Assembly (NCBI RefSeq): GCF_010548275.1
Contig: NZ_JAAGLT010000037.1
Span: 1-64,000 of the forward strand
From: Streptomyces sp. SID12488
GTDB lineage: Bacteria > Actinomycetota > Actinomycetes > Streptomycetales > Streptomycetaceae
Length of the DNA: 64,000 nucleotides
Direction: 5' to 3'
The translations under genes were made by a program, and so were the position numbers. Below are positions 8,320 to 16,196 of the stretch, piece after piece. Numbering within the stretch: the stretch's first letter is position 1; each line of letters opens with the position of its first letter. The notes under the pieces are model-generated. The model was not told where the DNA came from and did no database searches. It worked only from the letters and a program-made list of their open reading frames with translations.

Positions 8320-8685
8320 CTACCTGGGGGACATGACTTCGTAGAGGTTCCCCGCGTCATCGGTGAAGTACAGGCCACGAGGACACAACGGGTGGTCGAT
8401 CCGACCGTTGTCGGGCTCGCTGGGATCGTTGCCATAGGACACCCCGGCGGTTCGGAGCCGGTCGAGGATCGCGTCGAAGGACGACGGATCCACGTCGAAG
8501 GCCAGGTGATGGCCGACCGGATTCTCGACGGACATGAAGTCCAGCGTCAGAGAATCGTTGACCTGCACCGGCGCGAAATGCCGATCTGCACCTCGATAGT
8601 CCAGCCCCATGACGGAGGCGAAGAAGCGTGCTGCCGCCTCGTTGTCGACGGCTGGGACGATGGTGTGGTTCAGCGTGATGGACAT
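8320..8685 (-). CDS. VOC-family (glyoxalase/bleomycin-resistance fold) protein
   Basis: The 121-residue protein shows paired beta-alpha-beta-beta-beta modules of the vicinal oxygen chelate fold. LNHTIVPAVDNEAAARFFASV places a candidate metal His at position 7. VGHHLAFDVDPSSFDAILDRL opens the second module, and LYFTDDAGNLYEVMSP ends with the usual metal Glu. The family includes glyoxalases, dioxygenases and antibiotic-sequestering proteins, and the ligand here is unknown. The start lies 10 bases after the stop of the TetR gene, so both are read from one promoter controlled by that regulator. It travels as cargo of the IS701 element. Confidence 0.82.
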   Translation of the reverse strand: MSITLNHTIVPAVDNEAAARFFASVMGLDYRGADRHFAPVQVNDSLTLDFMSVENPVGHHLAFDVDPSSFDAILDRLRTAGVSYGNDPSEPDNGRIDHPLCPRGLYFTDDAGNLYEVMSPR

Positions 8686-8695
8686 GCTCTGCCTC

Positions 8696-9337
8696 TCAGT
8701 TCTCGACCGGCTGGGACAGGACGCCGTGCAGGAAGACGTCGATGAGGTCGTGCACTCCCAGCTGTGTCGACGAATCCGCTGACTCGCCTCCTACCGGCGG
8801 CCTGCCATTCCCGACGAACAGCAGACCCAGGAAGATCAGTGCTGCCTGCTCGGGAGGCAACCGCAGCGACTCCCGCTCAGGTTCGAAGAGTTCGGCCAGT
8901 GCCTCTCGCACGGGCAGGGAACCGGCCGCACGATCAGGCGGCGCCTCTGAGCTGCTGGGACGGCCACTTCGTCCCCGCCCTCCCGTCGCATGAAGCGCAC
9001 CAACCACCGCGCCGACCCGGTCCAAGTGGGCATGCAGCGCAGAGGCAGCCTCGGTCAGCCGGGCAACGAGCGGCTGCTCCATGGACACCAAAGCGAGTTC
9101 ATCGAGGGCATGGGCCGGGCTGAGAGCCTCCGTCACGCATGCGTCCAGGAGCTCCTCCTTGTCCGCGAAGACGCGGAAGATCGTGCCCTCCCCGATGCCT
9201 GCGGCCCGAGCGATCTGGCGCGTCGTTACCGCGCTGCCGTGCTCGATCACGAGGGGAAGCGCAGCACGAACGATCATTTCCCGGCGGCTGTCGGGGTCCA
9301 TTGCCGGCGCTCTTCGCCGACTTGGTGTCGTCGTCAT
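8696..9337 (-). CDS. TetR-family transcriptional regulator
   Basis: The product (213 residues from ATG 9337) has the TetR helix-turn-helix: REMIVRAALPLVIEHGSAVT, then TRQIARAAGIGEGTIFRVFA and DKEELLDACV. The rest is a variable ligand-binding helical domain. A longer frame from 9361 would place the start inside the palindromic operator, so the ATG after it is preferred. It is followed after 10 bases by the VOC gene, which it probably represses together with itself. The pair looks like a self-contained inducible resistance or detoxification cassette carried by the element. Confidence 0.83.
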   Translation of the reverse strand: MTTTPSRRRAPAMDPDSRREMIVRAALPLVIEHGSAVTTRQIARAAGIGEGTIFRVFADKEELLDACVTEALSPAHALDELALVSMEQPLVARLTEAASALHAHLDRVGAVVGALHATGGRGRSGRPSSSEAPPDRAAGSLPVREALAELFEPERESLRLPPEQAALIFLGLLFVGNGRPPVGGESADSSTQLGVHDLIDVFLHGVLSQPVEN

Positions 9338-9350
9338 GGCCACAAGTATC

Positions 9351-9368
9351 GGAGTGAGCACTCACTCC
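9351..9368. promoter_or_regulatory. Palindromic operator, probably for the adjacent TetR protein
   Basis: GGAGTGAG-CA-CTCACTCC is a perfect 8-bp inverted repeat with a 2-base centre. It lies 14 bases upstream of the TetR start codon. GAGTGA/TCACTC arms are common in TetR-family operators. The position fits autorepression of the TetR-VOC transcript. Confidence 0.75.
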
Positions 9369-9433
9369 GGTCAAGGAGTCGCCGAACGGGAGGGTGAGCT
9401 GCCCGCCCCGGCCGCCCTGCCCGACGTCTGAAG

Positions 9434-9455
9434 ATCACGATCTACAGCTGGAGTA
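9434..9455 (-). repeat. Right 22-bp inverted repeat of the IS701 element
   Basis: This is the exact inverted copy of 6875-6896. It marks the right boundary of the element, 66 bases beyond the TetR operator. Confidence 0.92.
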
Positions 9456-9459
9456 CTAA
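9456..9459. repeat. Right target-site duplication (CTAA)
   Basis: CTAA follows the right inverted repeat and matches 6871-6874 on the left. Precise fusion of the flanks through one CTAA reconstitutes the pre-insertion site. Confidence 0.85.
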
Positions 9460-9480
9460 GAGCCAGGAGTGACCCTGCTC

Positions 9481-9516
9481 GTGAGGCCCGGCTTGTCTTT
9501 TCAAGCCGGGCCTCAC
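9481..9516. terminator. 15-bp hairpin terminator
   Basis: GTGAGGCCCGGCTTG pairs perfectly with CAAGCCGGGCCTCAC around the loop TCTTTT. It stands just outside the IS701 element. Before the insertion it would have lain directly upstream of the toxin remnant on the minus strand. It most likely terminates transcription leaving the cysteine-rich ORF or the sugar-dehydrogenase region. Confidence 0.8.
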
Positions 9517-9567
9517 GTCGTGACGAGGGCCGTGTCGGCGGGGCGGATTCAGCACCAGCGGATGGGC

Positions 9568-9705
9568 TCAGCGTCGCCGCCGACACACACAGGACACGGG
9601 CTGTTTCTCGGTGCACTCGCAGAGCCGACAGCCACCGAACCCGCAGCAGCCTTCACACCAGATGGCCCGATGCCCGGCGCACAGTCCGCACGTGGCGGCA
9701 ACCAA
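9568..9705 (-). CDS. Possible small cysteine-rich protein (45 codons, ten Cys)
   Basis: The minus frame reads VAATCGLCAGHRAIWC, EGCCGFGGCRLCECTEK and QPVSCVCRRR, with ten cysteines in CxxC and CxC pairs as in zinc- or metal-binding modules. An in-frame stop lies at 9748-9750. Between it and the Cys-rich part only a TTG (9705) is a plausible start, and no ribosome site is obvious. It could be a real small protein, the C-terminal remnant of a larger one, or chance. The frame ends 52 bases before the 9481-9516 hairpin, which gives it a terminator on the correct side. Confidence 0.3.
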   Translation of the reverse strand: MVAATCGLCAGHRAIWCEGCCGFGGCRLCECTEKQPVSCVCRRRR

Positions 9706-9716
9706 GTGCGGCAGTC

Positions 9717-9933
9717 GGGGTGGGGCAACCGGCCACCAGCGCGTGACCTACCACCCCGCCGACAACTTCCGGGCCCTGCAGTGGGCCGAGAAGCGCAGTG
9801 CCTCCTGAACAGTCGTCCGTGCCTGCTGCGCCGGCGTCAGCGCGCAGGCGCACACGAAGGGGGACGCCGACGGGCCAGGCAGGCGTTGGCCGCGCTGGGC
9901 TTGGCGGGCGCACAACGCGTACCGGGGGTGCGA
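9717..9933. other. Gap without a supported gene
   Basis: A short rightward frame here ends VTYHPADNFRALQWAEKRSAS. It loosely resembles the stretch before the last helices of ABC-2 permeases, but nothing else of such a protein is present. No other feature is seen before the stop of the sugar dehydrogenase gene at 9934. Confidence 0.4.
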
Positions 9934-11280
9934 TCAGGGCCGGCCCAATGCGCGGTACTCCCACCCTGCGGCGCGCCACTGTGCGGGGTCGAGGGCGTGC
10001 CGACCGTCGACGATCCGGCGCTGGGCCACGACCGCGCCCATGGCATGCGGGTCGATCTCCCGGAACTCGGCCCACTCGGTGAGCAGCACCACCACATCGG
10101 CCCCGGCGGCTGCGGAAAGAACGTCCGTGCCGTAGTGCAGCTCCGGGTACGCGCGCCGGGCGTTCTCGATGGCCGCCGGATCGATGACGGTCACCTGTGC
10201 ACCGGATTGGTGCAGGGTTCTGGCCACATCCAGGGCCGGAGCGTCACGTATGTCGTCGGAGTTGGGCTTGAACGCCGCACCCAACGCGGTCACCCGGACG
10301 CCGGCCAGTTCTCCGCCTGCCAGTTCGCGGACCAGGTCCACCGTGCGTGCCCGGCGCCGCTGGTTGATGGCGTCGACCTCGCGCAGGAAGGAAACGGCCT
10401 GGCCGACGCCCAGTTCCTCGGCGCGGTGGCTGAAGGCCCTGATGTCCTTGGGCAGGCAGCCGCCGCCGAAGCCGAGGCCGGGCTTGAGGAACCGGCCGCC
10501 GATCCTGTCGTCGTAGGCCAGCGCCTGTGCGAGACCGGTGACGTCGGCTCCGGTCGCCTCGCAGACCTCCGCCATGGCGTTGATGTAGGAGATCTTGGTG
10601 GCGAGGAAGGAGTTGGCGGCGACCTTGACCAGTTCGGCGGTGGGCAGGTCGGTGACAACCACCGGGGTGCCCTGGGCGATCACCGGGGCGAAGGCGGCGC
10701 GCAACTGCTCCTCGGCCCACTCCGATGCGATGCCGAAGACCAGCCGGTCGGGCCGCAGGGTGTCGTCGACGGCGTAGCCCTCACGCAGGAACTCCGGGTT
10801 CCAGGCGAGTTCGACGTCCGCTCCGGCGGGTGCCGTCCGCTGGACGATCTCCGTCAGCCGGGCGGCGGTACCCACCGGGACGGTGGACTTGCCGACGACC
10901 AGCGTGCGTCTGCGCAGGTGCTGGGCGAGTTCTCCCACCGCGCTGTCGACATGGCTCAGGTCCGCCGCGTACGAGTCCCGCTGCTGGGGCGTGCCCACGC
11001 AGACGAAGTGGATGTCACCGAATTCCCCGGCCTCGGCAAAGCTCGTGGAGAACCGCAGCCGGCCGGTGTCGAGGGCCTTCGCGAGCAGTTCGGGGAGGCC
11101 GGGCTCGAAGAACGGCACCTCGCCCGAGTTCAGCCGCTCGATCTTGACCGGGTCGACGTCCACGCCCAGGACGTCGAAGCCCAGGACGGCCATGCAGATG
11201 GCATGGGTCGCGCCGAGGTAGCCGGTGCCTATGACGGTCAGGCGGGGCGCGCTTCTGTGTGTGGCGTCCGAAGTGGTCAC
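9934..11280 (-). CDS. UDP-glucose/GDP-mannose 6-dehydrogenase family protein
   Basis: The 448-residue enzyme starts at GTG 11280, which has AGGAG eight bases upstream. The N-terminal NAD domain has VIGTGYLGATHAICMA. The central helical domain contains NPEFLREGYAVDD, and the catalytic cysteine lies in GFGGGCLPKDIRAF. The C-terminal sugar-binding domain has FKPNSDDIRDAPALDVA. This is the four-electron NDP-hexose to NDP-uronate dehydrogenase pattern, most likely UDP-glucose to UDP-glucuronate. It lies downstream of a processive GT2 and two beta-helix proteins on the same strand, so it probably supplies the uronate precursor of an extracellular polysaccharide. Confidence 0.85.
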   Translation of the reverse strand: MTTSDATHRSAPRLTVIGTGYLGATHAICMAVLGFDVLGVDVDPVKIERLNSGEVPFFEPGLPELLAKALDTGRLRFSTSFAEAGEFGDIHFVCVGTPQQRDSYAADLSHVDSAVGELAQHLRRRTLVVGKSTVPVGTAARLTEIVQRTAPAGADVELAWNPEFLREGYAVDDTLRPDRLVFGIASEWAEEQLRAAFAPVIAQGTPVVVTDLPTAELVKVAANSFLATKISYINAMAEVCEATGADVTGLAQALAYDDRIGGRFLKPGLGFGGGCLPKDIRAFSHRAEELGVGQAVSFLREVDAINQRRRARTVDLVRELAGGELAGVRVTALGAAFKPNSDDIRDAPALDVARTLHQSGAQVTVIDPAAIENARRAYPELHYGTDVLSAAAGADVVVLLTEWAEFREIDPHAMGAVVAQRRIVDGRHALDPAQWRAAGWEYRALGRP

Positions 11281-11363
11281 GGTGGTCTCCTGTGGTGTGT
11301 CCGGGCATGTCGGCCCACCGCACAAGCCGGTGGTGGCCTGCGGAAGCGAGGGAAAGCGTGTTG

Positions 11364-12563
11364 TCAGGAGGTGCAGTCGACGTTGGCGAGACCCTCGGCC
11401 ACGCCGTCCGCCTTGTTGTCGCAGGTGACTGTGTTTCCGTCGGACGTGAGGTGGAAGCCGTAGCCGGGTCCGTCGACGTTCGCGGTGTTGCCCTTGAAGG
11501 TGTTGCCGGTGCCCCAGCCCTTGACGATCTGGTGGGTCTGGAAACCGTCCTCAGGGGAGTGGCTCCCCGTGTTGCCCTGGATCAGCCAGCCGTTGCCCTT
11601 CACATCGACCCAGGAGTCGTTGTTGTGGGAGCCGCTCAGCTTCGATCCGTCGAAGGTGTTGTCGATGACCTTGCCGCCGCTGGTGCCCTCCTTGATGTCG
11701 ATGGACTCGGCGGTGGTGCCGCTGATGTGGTTGCCGAGCACAACGTTGCGGTCGCTCGTGTCCTTCTTGCAGTCGGTCACGGTGCACCAGTTGGATTCGG
11801 CCGTGCCGATGTAGATGCCTTCGCCGTACTTCTCGCGGCGCAGCCCGGTGGTGCGGATGGTGTTGTCCCGGACCATGTTGTCCGAGCTGAAGTTGCGCAG
11901 GTGTACGGCCTCGTCACCGATCTGTTCGACGGTGAGGCCCTGGATGACGGTGCCCACCACGCCGTCCGCCATCACGCCCTTCTGCGCGTTGCGGACGGTG
12001 AAGCCGACCAACCGCCAGTAGCTGACGCCGTTCAGGTGGAAGGCGTAGCCGTCCTCTGTGTCGCCGCCGTCGATGACCGCTCCGGAACCACCGCACAGGA
12101 AGATCGGCTTCTCAGCGGTTCCGGAGAGTTTGGTGGTGAAGTTGCCCGCGTAGGTGCCGTTGGCCAGGGAGATGCTGTCGCCGGGTTGTGCCTGGGCGAG
12201 GGCCTGTTCAAGCGTGGCGGCGTCACTCACCTTGACGGAGGCGGCCGGGCAGGTGACCGCGGAGTCGGGCACCGAGCCGCTGGTGGCCTGCGAGGCCTGA
12301 GCCTTGCCGGTGGCTGACCGGGTCGGCAGGGCTGAGGGGGCGGCTTCGGTCGGGGGCGGCTCGGTCGTCGAGGCCCTGGGCTCGGCGGTGGTGGCCCCGG
12401 CCGTCGCCTTCGGTTCCGCCCCGCCGCCACCCGCCATCGCCACGATGAGCGCGGTCAGGGCGAGCAGGAACGCGCCCGCGGCCAACCAGACGGCCGGCTG
12501 CCGGAAGCTGCTGCCCCCAGGGGCGGGCGGCGGGGTCGACGGCATGATCTGGGTGGAAGACAT
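11364..12563 (-). CDS. Membrane-anchored right-handed beta-helix protein
   Basis: The 399-residue protein has a short cytoplasmic start, one membrane segment (VWLAAGAFLLALTALIVAMA) and a Ala/Thr/Pro-rich linker (about residues 50-100). Its extracellular domain opens with ATLEQALAQAQPGDSISLA and NGTYAGNF and continues as parallel beta-helix coils: YWRLVGFTVRNAQKGVM, GTVIQGLTVEQIGDEAVHL, NVVLGNHISGTTAESIDI. This resembles polysaccharide lyase or epimerase folds, and four cysteines could form disulfides. Lying 83 bases upstream of the dehydrogenase and just after another beta-helix gene, it likely modifies or trims the polymer made by the GT2. The catalytic residues are not certain. Confidence 0.72.
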   Translation of the reverse strand: MSSTQIMPSTPPPAPGGSSFRQPAVWLAAGAFLLALTALIVAMAGGGGAEPKATAGATTAEPRASTTEPPPTEAAPSALPTRSATGKAQASQATSGSVPDSAVTCPAASVKVSDAATLEQALAQAQPGDSISLANGTYAGNFTTKLSGTAEKPIFLCGGSGAVIDGGDTEDGYAFHLNGVSYWRLVGFTVRNAQKGVMADGVVGTVIQGLTVEQIGDEAVHLRNFSSDNMVRDNTIRTTGLRREKYGEGIYIGTAESNWCTVTDCKKDTSDRNVVLGNHISGTTAESIDIKEGTSGGKVIDNTFDGSKLSGSHNNDSWVDVKGNGWLIQGNTGSHSPEDGFQTHQIVKGWGTGNTFKGNTANVDGPGYGFHLTSDGNTVTCDNKADGVAEGLANVDCTS

Positions 12564-12622
12564 GGGCGGTTACTCCGGTCAGTCCGGTCGGGCAGTCGGC
12601 AAGGGGGTGCGAGGGCCAGAAG

Positions 12623-14575
12623 TCAGCCGGGCGGGCTGCCTGCCGGGGCGGACTGGGGAGTCAGGGCGCGCAGGGTGGTGGCCTCCTCGTCGTCCTTCGT
12701 GAACCAGCCGAGCTGAGGTGCCTGACCGACGGGGACCTCTCTGACGGCGCCGGCCAGCGACCTCTTGTCGTCGTAGGGGTGGGCGCCCAGGATTCTTCGT
12801 CCGGCACGACTGCGCCCACTGCGGGTCTGGCGTCGGCCCAGCACCGCCGAGAACAGGATGAGCAGCAGCATGCCCGCCCAGAGCATCGTCATGGGACTGG
12901 CATAGTGCCGGAACTTGACCCAGAAGGAACTGGTGTCGTGCCAGGCGAACGTCTGGTTCTGCTTGACGGTGATGCTGCCGTGGGCGCGGGTGGTGTCCAC
13001 GGCGCTCGGGCCCACACCCGAGATGACGTTGTACGAGACGAGGGACTCGTCGACCGCCCCGACGAGACTGATCCCGTGATTGGCGCCGTCCTGGACGGTG
13101 TTGCCACGTATCTCGCCGACCGAGTCACGTACGTAGATGCCGGTGTCGGTGCTTTCGACGATGTTGCCGGTGATCGTCGCGGCGGTCACACCGTCACGCA
13201 CCGAGATGCCCTGTCTCGACTGGCCGCTGAGGTGGTTTCCGGTGATGGCTACCTTGGTGGCGTCCTTCCGGGCCACGATGCCCATGTCGCCGCCCACGAC
13301 ACGGTTGTTCTGCACGCCGACGTCCATGCCACCGAAGATCTCGATGCCGTAGCGGCCGTTGTCCTTGGCCGTGCTGTCGGACACGGAGTTGGAGCCGTAA
13401 CTGCTGATGGACTCACCCGAAGCCGAGGGGCCGCTGGCAAGCGGCCGGCCACTGAGCGTGAAGCCGTTGCCGCCGTTGCCCGTGGCCGTGGAGCCACTGA
13501 TCCGGACCTGCTCGGTGGCACGGGCCAGCACGAACCCGTCGCCGCCGTTGTCCTTGGAGACGGTCCGCTCGACGACCGCGTTGGTGACGAACCGGTGCAG
13601 AACCACGCCGTGTTCCAGACTCCCCTGCACCGTGCTGCTGTTGAGGCTGACCCCGTTGGCACCGGAGATGAACAGGCCGTATGCGTTGCCCGTGAGGGTG
13701 GCGTGCCCGATCTCCGCCGAGACGTACGAGAGGCTGGGCACCGAGAACCGGGTGTCCGGCGTGGTCAGCGATCCGGAGGGCTGGGCCACCACGCCACCGC
13801 TGCCCGCGTCCGAGTCCGAGTCCGAGGACACCGGCGAGTCCTTGACGTTGCCGGTGTCGGGGCGGTCGGTTCCGGTGAGGCTCAGGCCGCCGGTGCGACC
13901 GCTCCAGAACCCGAGGTCACTGACCTTGGCGTACGTCATGGAGAACTGGCCGCCGATGGCACGGATGTAGGCCCGGCCGTCCCTCACGTCCGTATCCGGC
14001 TTGTTCTTCCTGCCGTCCCAGCTGACGATCCGCATGGGCGCCTGCGGGGTGCCCTCCAGGGTGAGCCGGCCGCCGAAGGACACAATGCTCACGAAACCCT
14101 TGTTGCTGCTGGCCATCCGCAAGGTCAGCCCACCGGGGTTGGAAAGCTTCAGCTTGGCGCCGGCGTTGAGATAGATGTTCTCGGTCAGCAGGTAGGAACC
14201 GTCCCGCTCGCGAACGAACGTCTGCGGGGCCAGTTGCAGCAGGTCCGAGACGGTGTAGGTGTTGCGGCGCTGGGTCAGGACCAGGGTGTAGCCGCTGCCG
14301 GTGTCCAGCCGGTACGGCGCCTTCCACTGGCCGCCCTTCAGGGGGGCGACGGCGGCCACCGCGCGGACCTGGTCCAGGCGGTGGTCCTCCGCGGCCACGA
14401 GCGCGGCCTCGTTCTCCGCGTCCGCGACGTTGACCTGTGGCTTGTCGTCTCCGTCGGCAGCCGGGGCGCCGGCCGCCGAGGCGAAGAGCAGACCGGCGGC
14501 GAGGGACAGCACTGTCGCGCCGCCCCGAAGCATCCGCAGCACGGAACCGCCGGACGAAAGGTGATGACGCGTCAT
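12623..14575 (-). CDS. Secreted beta-helix protein with C-terminal membrane anchor
   Basis: The 650-residue product begins MTRHHLSSGGSVLRMLRGG with a signal peptide ending near AGAPAAD. The region from about residue 290 to 540 has repeated beta-helix turns such as GVVLHRFVTNAVVERTVSKD, DGFVLARATEQVRISGSTAT and ATITGNIVESTDTGIYV. This is the CASH/PbH1 pattern seen in alginate epimerases and lyases. A membrane segment (MTMLWAGMLLLILFSAVL) near residue 590 and a basic cytoplasmic tail follow. Its ATG overlaps the stop of the upstream GT2 gene as ATGA, so the two are translationally coupled. A role in processing or holding the nascent polymer is inferred. Confidence 0.72.
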   Translation of the reverse strand: MTRHHLSSGGSVLRMLRGGATVLSLAAGLLFASAAGAPAADGDDKPQVNVADAENEAALVAAEDHRLDQVRAVAAVAPLKGGQWKAPYRLDTGSGYTLVLTQRRNTYTVSDLLQLAPQTFVRERDGSYLLTENIYLNAGAKLKLSNPGGLTLRMASSNKGFVSIVSFGGRLTLEGTPQAPMRIVSWDGRKNKPDTDVRDGRAYIRAIGGQFSMTYAKVSDLGFWSGRTGGLSLTGTDRPDTGNVKDSPVSSDSDSDAGSGGVVAQPSGSLTTPDTRFSVPSLSYVSAEIGHATLTGNAYGLFISGANGVSLNSSTVQGSLEHGVVLHRFVTNAVVERTVSKDNGGDGFVLARATEQVRISGSTATGNGGNGFTLSGRPLASGPSASGESISSYGSNSVSDSTAKDNGRYGIEIFGGMDVGVQNNRVVGGDMGIVARKDATKVAITGNHLSGQSRQGISVRDGVTAATITGNIVESTDTGIYVRDSVGEIRGNTVQDGANHGISLVGAVDESLVSYNVISGVGPSAVDTTRAHGSITVKQNQTFAWHDTSSFWVKFRHYASPMTMLWAGMLLLILFSAVLGRRQTRSGRSRAGRRILGAHPYDDKRSLAGAVREVPVGQAPQLGWFTKDDEEATTLRALTPQSAPAGSPPG

Positions 14576-15864
14576 GACTGCTGCACCTCCGGCCACGCGG
14601 CCGTGGCGGTCCGCGTCACGCCGCCGAGGGACGCCGAGTTCTGTCCCTCTCCGCCGATGCTGTTGCTGGTGCGGGTAAGCCAGCCCTGCTTGTTCATGGT
14701 GACGAAGGCGAACAGCTTGATCGGCAACGAGATCATGATGACGACGAGGGCCAGCACCGGCAGCAACAACACCTCCTGCGGATGTCTGCGCAGATGGGAG
14801 TATCCACGGATGCCGCGTCCCACGAGCAGCCAGATCAACACGAGGACCACGCCCCGGCCGGTCAGTTCCAGGCGGCTGAAGACCAGATACCCGAGCGCCA
14901 TGCCCATCGTCACCGGCGTCAGCAGGATCTGCAGCACGGTGATCTTGGTGACCAGGGGGACACGCCAGAGCCAGCCCTTGTACAGAGCGGTCAGATAGCA
15001 GCGGTAGGAGTTCCGGCTCCAGCGCACCCGCTGCTTGACGAAGGCGCGGAACGAGGAAGGGAACATCGACATCGCCTGCGCGGAGGACTGGTGCACGGTC
15101 TTGTAACCGGATGCCAGCACCAGCCAGGTCAGCCGTCCGTCGTCGCCGGCGACACAACGCCGGCCCAGGAAGAACTCGTTCTCCAGGTTCTCCAGCACGG
15201 GCTCGATCGCGGCCCGCCGATAGCCCGCCGTACGACCGGACAGGCAGGCCACGGCGCCGGCGCGACCCATGGCCGGGACGTAGTCGTAGTAGCGAAGGTT
15301 GACCAGCCAGTCGGCGATGCGCCGCCAGATGCTGGTCCGGCGCTGGTACACGTTCTGCTGGGTGCCGACGCCGCCGACCGTGGGGTCGACGAACGGCATC
15401 TGGACTGCGGCCAGCAGGCCCGGCTCCCAGCGGGTGTCCGAGTCCACCAGCACCACGAGTTCGCTCGTCGCGGCGCGGATGCCCACACCCAGCGCCGACC
15501 GCTTGCCGCGGTGCTCGAACGCCAGCACCCGAACCCGGGGATCCTGCACCTGCGCCAGCCTGTGCAGGACCTCCTTGTCCTCCACGTCGGGCACGATGAT
15601 GACCTCGGTGGGGTTCTGCGCCAGCCAGGTGTCCAGGCAGTCCACCAGGATGTCCGCGTCCTCGCGGTACGCCGGAACCACCACCGACACCGTGGTCCGG
15701 TAGTTGTTCACCACGGGCTTGGCGAACCGGGAGAGCACGGCCCGATAAAGCCACAGCGCCCATACGAATATGCCGGCGATGCCCAGCGGCATCACCTCGC
15801 GCCATGACGTCTCGGCGGTCACCGTGACTATCCATGACCAGAAATCGTCGAAGAAGCTCGACAC
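14572..15864 (-). CDS. Processive GT2 glycosyltransferase (hyaluronan/cellulose-synthase-like)
   Basis: The preferred start is GTG 15864 (430 residues), with GGGGG upstream; the frame extends to 16002. After one N-terminal membrane segment (GIAGIFVWALWLYRAVL) the GT-A domain shows VSVVVPAYREDADIL, ALGVGIRAAT, the DxD motif in VLVDSDTRWEP, AGDDGRLT and the QxxRW-type motif KQRVRWSRNSYR. At least three more membrane helices follow (ITVLQILLTPVTMGMALGYL onward). This is the layout of synthases that polymerise and extrude a glycan. With the linked UDP-glucose dehydrogenase, a glucuronate-containing polymer is the simplest guess. It is the first gene of the leftward EPS operon. Confidence 0.82.
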   Translation of the reverse strand: MSSFFDDFWSWIVTVTAETSWREVMPLGIAGIFVWALWLYRAVLSRFAKPVVNNYRTTVSVVVPAYREDADILVDCLDTWLAQNPTEVIIVPDVEDKEVLHRLAQVQDPRVRVLAFEHRGKRSALGVGIRAATSELVVLVDSDTRWEPGLLAAVQMPFVDPTVGGVGTQQNVYQRRTSIWRRIADWLVNLRYYDYVPAMGRAGAVACLSGRTAGYRRAAIEPVLENLENEFFLGRRCVAGDDGRLTWLVLASGYKTVHQSSAQAMSMFPSSFRAFVKQRVRWSRNSYRCYLTALYKGWLWRVPLVTKITVLQILLTPVTMGMALGYLVFSRLELTGRGVVLVLIWLLVGRGIRGYSHLRRHPQEVLLLPVLALVVIMISLPIKLFAFVTMNKQGWLTRTSNSIGGEGQNSASLGGVTRTATAAWPEVQQS

Positions 15865-16121
15865 GAACCCAGACCCCCAGCCGGAGCGTTGCCCAACACG
15901 TGGGCGAAATGCGCGATGTTCGCGGTCCAACACGGTGAAATCTAGGGCCGAAACGATCCCTCTCGGCACACGGGAAACACAAAGTTCACCTGCCACACCC
16001 ACGCGACGTTCACAAGATGAGCACCCTTCAGCGAACAGACCGCCGCCGCATCGCGCGCATCAAGCCACCGCCCAGCGATCTGACTCATCGTCAAATATGC
16101 TCTGTGGTACGGAACTTACAC

Positions 16122-16133
16122 TCACCCGGGTGA
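16122..16133. promoter_or_regulatory. 12-bp perfect palindrome TCACCCGGGTGA
   Basis: TCACCCGGGTGA is self-complementary. It lies 258 bases upstream of the preferred GT2 start and 63 bases from the CRP-like palindrome. It may be a second regulator site, but no binding family is clear. Confidence 0.4.
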
Positions 16134-16196
16134 ACGTCGCCCCCCTCCGCCACTTCCCACAGCCAAGCCCTCCACAGTCTTCGCGGAAGCAAATTC

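Larger units (their letters stand above)
6875..9455. mobile_element. IS701-family element with two passenger genes
   Basis: The element is 2581 bp. Perfect 22-bp inverted repeats at 6875-6896 and 9434-9455 begin TACTCCAGCTGTAG. Flanking CTAA duplications mark the insertion. It contains the transposase (6954-8300, rightward) and a leftward TetR-VOC gene pair that ends 20 bases past the transposase stop. Ordinary IS701 elements are about 1.4 kb and carry only the transposase, so this is a transporter-IS-like element with cargo. The intact repeats, intact duplication and full-length transposase indicate a recent insertion. It lies next to the truncated toxin gene. Confidence 0.88.

Noticed and set aside
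12623..15982. A single 1119-codon leftward frame covering two genes
   Set aside because: Its first 470 codons are the shadow of the GT2 gene in another frame. The real protein starts at ATG 14575 with a signal peptide and overlaps the GT2 stop as ATGA.
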